A DNA stretch of 64,000 nt from NCBI GenBank assembly GCA_024282035.1, contig JAMWZR010000013.1:1-64000 (forward strand). Reading direction: 5' to 3'. Within the stretch, counting starts at the first letter, position 1, and each line of letters opens with the position of its first letter. Below are positions 61,072 to 64,000 of the stretch, piece after piece. Both the position numbers and the translations under genes were made by a program. The notes under the pieces were generated by a model, which ran no database searches, was not told where the DNA came from, and worked only from the letters and a program-made list of their open reading frames with translations. The stretch comes from Nitrosomonas sp. Lineage in GTDB: Bacteria; Pseudomonadota; Gammaproteobacteria; Burkholderiales; Nitrosomonadaceae.

Positions 61072-63234
61072 ACGGTTCTCATACCGTCAACTCCAGCGTG
61101 CCGATGGCACCCGACACCCGACATCAACTTAACCTTCCCAGGTAAACCCGAAGAATTCGTGCCACTTCCGGTAAATGAACTGCCGCTTTCGCCGCCTGTG
61201 ACCTTGCCTGCGCCATCGTCCTGTATGCGCCCTACACGCCAATAACACCGTCCAGCGCCACCGAACTTCCAGGAAATTGTCATTTGTCGCCAAACCCGTC
61301 ATGCCTCTTGCACGAGTTCTAAATGACGTTCCTGCCACGTCCTGCTCAGACTCAAATCCCGTACCACTCGCGCTCGTAAATCAATGCCACAGCACCAGTT
61401 GCATTCTCGCGAGTTTCCTACTATCAATCGGTTCTCGTCCAATACCACTGCCGAACCAAAATTATCCCCTGCCGCCAATGCAGCCATGTAATAGCCTCGC
61501 CCAGTGCCAATGATGACACCCAATTGCAACCTGAAATCTTTGAACCGACGCCTGAAAACAGGTACACTGCACCATGTTCTCCGCTTCGACTCTTTTTCCA
61601 GTTCGGCCCCCACCGCCAACCGACCCGCATTAGGCGCCGCAATGTACCAAAACTGCTGCGCGCCGCCAGAGTAGTCATCTGGGGCAGCACCTTGCCAGAC
61701 ACCAGCTTTATCATCGCTCGACCCACGGAAATATACTCCGCCCGCTCCTCTGAACAAATACCGCTGCGCTTTCTAACCCCGTATCATCACGCCGCGCTCC
61801 CACCGCCAGCAAATCACCTTCCACTGCGACCGATGTACCAAATTGGTCCTGATCATCAAACTGGGACTGAGTGTCGACGACGCCAAGCTACCTGAATTCC
61901 AGTTTGTCGTTCATCCTCAAACCGGAGAAATCCGTACTTGTATCGGTAAACAGATAAACGTCCTCCTGTCGCTGCCAACTGTACTATCCGTATAACCTCC
62001 CACGATCGAACTGTGCACTGATCCAAGACCTCTACCGCCAGAACAAAATGATCTAAATCAACCAATGCGGCGCGTGCCGGATGCACCCTGAGACGACGCC
62101 ACCTTGCCCTGATACCTCAAACCTGAGAACCCCGATTCGCCGCCGCTAAACCAAAAATACTTGCACCACGATCGGTTCCACCCGTGTCATCCACCCGCGC
62201 TCCCACTTCCCCAGCTTATCGCCTTCCGGGTTTCACTACGACCCAAACGGTTCTCATCCGTGACTCCCGGCATACCAATCGCACCGCCGACCCCGACGTC
62301 AACTTGTCTTTCCAGGTCAAACCGAAAAAATTGGTGCCCACTGCGGTGGATAATGGATGTACCGCTCCACTGTTGACCTTGCCTGCGCCATCGTCCTGTA
62401 TCGCCCTCACCAGTGATCACATCAGCGCCACCGAACTTCCAAAACTGTCATTTGTTCGCCAAACCGTCATGCCTTTTGCCACCGAGTTCGATGACACCTT
62501 TCACATTGCACATAAACTCAAAATTCCATACCGCTCGCTCGTAAATAAATTAACGCCATCCATTATCGCCACGGGCTCCTACTATCAATCGGTTCTCGTC
62601 CAATCCCACTGCCGAACCAAAATTATCCCCTGCCGCCAATGCAGGCATGTTGATCGCACCTACACCCGGTGCAATGATCGACCAATTGCAAACCTGAAAA
62701 ATCTGAACCGACGCCTGAAAACAGGTAGCTGCACCATGTTCCGGCTTCCGGTACTTTCCAGTTCGGCCCCCACCGCAACCCGACCCGCATCAGGCGCAGG
62801 CCGATGCGCAAAATATCCTGCCGCCACCAGAGTGCATCAGCTGTCGGCAGCGCCTTGCCCGACGCCAGCTTACTGGCCGGCATCAACACAAAATCTTCTC
62901 CGCCCTACCTCTGAACAAATACACTGCGCCGTATTCATTTCTACCCCGTCTCATCACGCCGCGCTCCCACCGCCAGCAAATCACCTCTTCCACTGTAACC
63001 GATGTACCAAATTGGTCCTGATCGTTGGGGAAATTCAAACTACGGTGACAAGTTTTACAAGCTCTCCTGAATTCAGTTTGTCGCTCATTGCTAAAACGGA
63101 GAAATCCGTACTGTATGGTAAACAGATAAACCGCTCCCCTATCCGCTTGTCTGCCAACTGTACTATCCATATCGCTTCCACCGACGGTGATCTGCCCCTG
63201 ATCCAACGCTACCGCCGAACCAAAATGATCTCGA
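61072..63234 (-). pseudogene. FG-GAP repeat coding region with many frame breaks
   Basis: All three minus-strand frames carry FG-GAP fragments in turn (for example QDDGAGKV, AAGDNFGSA, VFRRRFKDF, LVSGKVLPQ), so the DNA clearly derives from coding repeats but no frame stays open for long. Comparison with the intact copy at 63235-64000 shows frequent one- or two-base insertions and deletions as well as substitutions. One example is an extra A in CTCATACCGTC at about 61080 where the intact copy has CTCATCCGTC. It could be a decayed gene section or low-quality repeat assembly. Confidence 0.7.
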
Positions 63235-64000
63235 TCAACCAATGCGGCATGCCAACTGCACCCTGAGACGACGCCACCTTGCCCTGGTCCTGAATACTGA
63301 GAAACCCGATTCTGCACCGCTAAACAGAAATACTGCACCACGATCGGTTCCACCCGTGTCATCCACCCGCGCTCCCACTACCAGCTTATCGCCTTCCAGG
63401 GCTACCGCTCGACCCAAACGGTTCTCATCCGTCAACTCCGGCATACCAATCGCACCCGACCCCGACGTCAACTTGTCTTTCCAGGTCAAACCAGAAAAAT
63501 TCGTGCCCACTCCGGTAAATAAATGTACCGCTCCACTGTTGACCTTGCCTGCGCCATCGTCCTGTATCGCCCCTACCGCCAGTTGATCACCGTCCAGCGC
63601 CACCGAACTTCCAAAACTGTCATTTGTCGCCAAACCCGTCATGCCTCTTGCACCAGAGTTCGATGACACCTTCCCTTGCCACGTCAGACTCGAAAAATCC
63701 GTACCACTCGCGCTCGTAAATAGATGCACAGCACCAGTTGCATTATCGCCACGGGCTCCTACTATCAATCGGTTCTCGTCCAATCCCACTGCCGAACCAA
63801 AATTATCCCCTGCCGCCAATGCAGGCATGTTGATCGCACCTACACCCGGTGCCAATGAGTTGACCAATTGCAAACCTGAAAAATCTGAACCGACGCCTGA
63901 AAACAGGTACACTGCACCATGTTCCCGGCTTCCGGTACTTTCCAGTTCGGCCCCCACCGCCAACCGACCCGCATTCAGCGCCACCGATGTACCAAAATTG
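63235..64000 (-). CDS. FG-GAP repeat protein, partial (continues past right edge)
   Basis: An intact minus-strand frame open at the window edge encodes at least 250 residues of tandem FG-GAP-like repeats, each about 65-70 residues with the pattern FGSAV-LD-RL-VGA then GAVYLFSG, for example AAGDNFGSAVGLDENRLIVG and TNDSFGSSVALDGDQLAVGA. Such repeats build beta-propellers as in integrin alpha chains and surface proteins. The true start and any signal peptide lie beyond 64000. It is the same gene as the 58717-61071 frame if the intervening frame breaks are artefacts. Confidence 0.8.
   Translation of the reverse strand, partial: NFGTSVALNAGRLAVGAELESTGSREHGAVYLFSGVGSDFSGLQLVNSLAPGVGAINMPALAAGDNFGSAVGLDENRLIVGARGDNATGAVHLFTSASGTDFSSLTWQGKVSSNSGARGMTGLATNDSFGSSVALDGDQLAVGAIQDDGAGKVNSGAVHLFTGVGTNFSGLTWKDKLTSGSGAIGMPELTDENRLGRAVALEGDKLVVGARVDDTGGTDRGAVFLFSGAESGFSVFRTRARWRRLRVQLACRIG

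Larger units (their letters stand above)
60995..64000. repeat. ~1.17-kb macro-repeats inside the FG-GAP gene
   Basis: The anchor CGATCGGT(T/C)CCACCCGTG recurs at 60995, 62169 and 63341, spacings of 1174 and 1172 bases, and long flanking stretches match between copies. Each unit would encode about 391 residues made of five or six FG-GAP-like modules. The right-hand copy is cut by the window edge. Confidence 0.85.

Noticed and set aside
62184..63266. 360-codon plus-strand frame at the right end
   Set aside because: It is antisense to FG-GAP repeats; its Pro/Thr-rich composition is what the complement of those repeats gives, and the repeats make it long.
60995..64000. CRISPR-like repeated DNA
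   Set aside because: The units are ~1.17 kb with internal protein-coding repeats of ~200 bp, not short identical repeats with unique spacers. No CRISPR array or cas gene is visible anywhere.

Overview
The window reads as a chromosomal segment of a betaproteobacterium, most likely a urea-using ammonia oxidiser of the Nitrosomonas type. The evidence is the betaproteobacterial order rimP-nusA-infB-rbfA-truB, pyrG next to eno-ftsB, ubiquinone genes, a complete ureDABCEFG cluster with a UT-family urea transporter, and many TonB-dependent receptors. No amo or hao genes are in view, so the genus is an inference. Nearly all genes are intact and tightly packed. The exceptions are a dead IS3 remnant and a possible broken gene at the left edge, and a frame-scrambled repeat region at the right edge.

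Layout. (1) 1-1.6 kb: IS3 transposase remnant and non-coding DNA with several inverted repeats. (2) 1.6-18 kb: a same-strand array of five TonB-dependent receptors (four close tandem paralogues plus one diverged copy) interleaved with two YfiR/DUF4154 periplasmic proteins. It ends in a hybrid histidine kinase whose periplasmic domain looks like CHASE8 (as in YfiN) and a REC-GGDEF-EAL response regulator. This reads as an outer-membrane-to-cyclic-di-GMP signalling module and is the strongest candidate for an undescribed system. (3) 18-21 kb: an MBL-fold hydrolase and acetyl-CoA synthetase. (4) 21-27.3 kb: the rimP-nusA-infB-rbfA-truB translation operon behind a leader hairpin. (5) 27.3-33.2 kb, minus strand: a DUF486 protein, ubiD, ubiA, ubiC, recG and ridA. 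(6) 33.3-42.6 kb: murA, a membrane sensor-like protein, argH, a fructosamine kinase family protein, pyrG, eno, ftsB and htpX.

(7) 42.6-56.5 kb is a nickel/urea island. It holds a putative outer-membrane porin, ureD-A-B-C-E-F-G, a urea transporter, the nickel regulator nikR, a TonB-dependent receptor, and a TroA/ZnuA-type metal ABC transporter. A GTATGA-N15-TCATAC palindrome, close to the known NikR operator, lies between the receptor and the transporter. Together these genes plausibly bring urea and nickel through both membranes, control nickel supply, mature urease and hydrolyse urea. (8) 56.6-58.6 kb: a two-receiver regulator with a degenerate GGDEF domain, and an OmpA-family protein. (9) 58.7-64 kb, minus strand, running off the right edge: a very large FG-GAP-repeat protein with a haemagglutinin-like middle and a C-terminal caspase-like protease domain. 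Its DNA has ~1.17-kb macro-repeats, and the middle copies are full of small indels that break the reading frame. Either the gene is decaying or the repeats are badly assembled.
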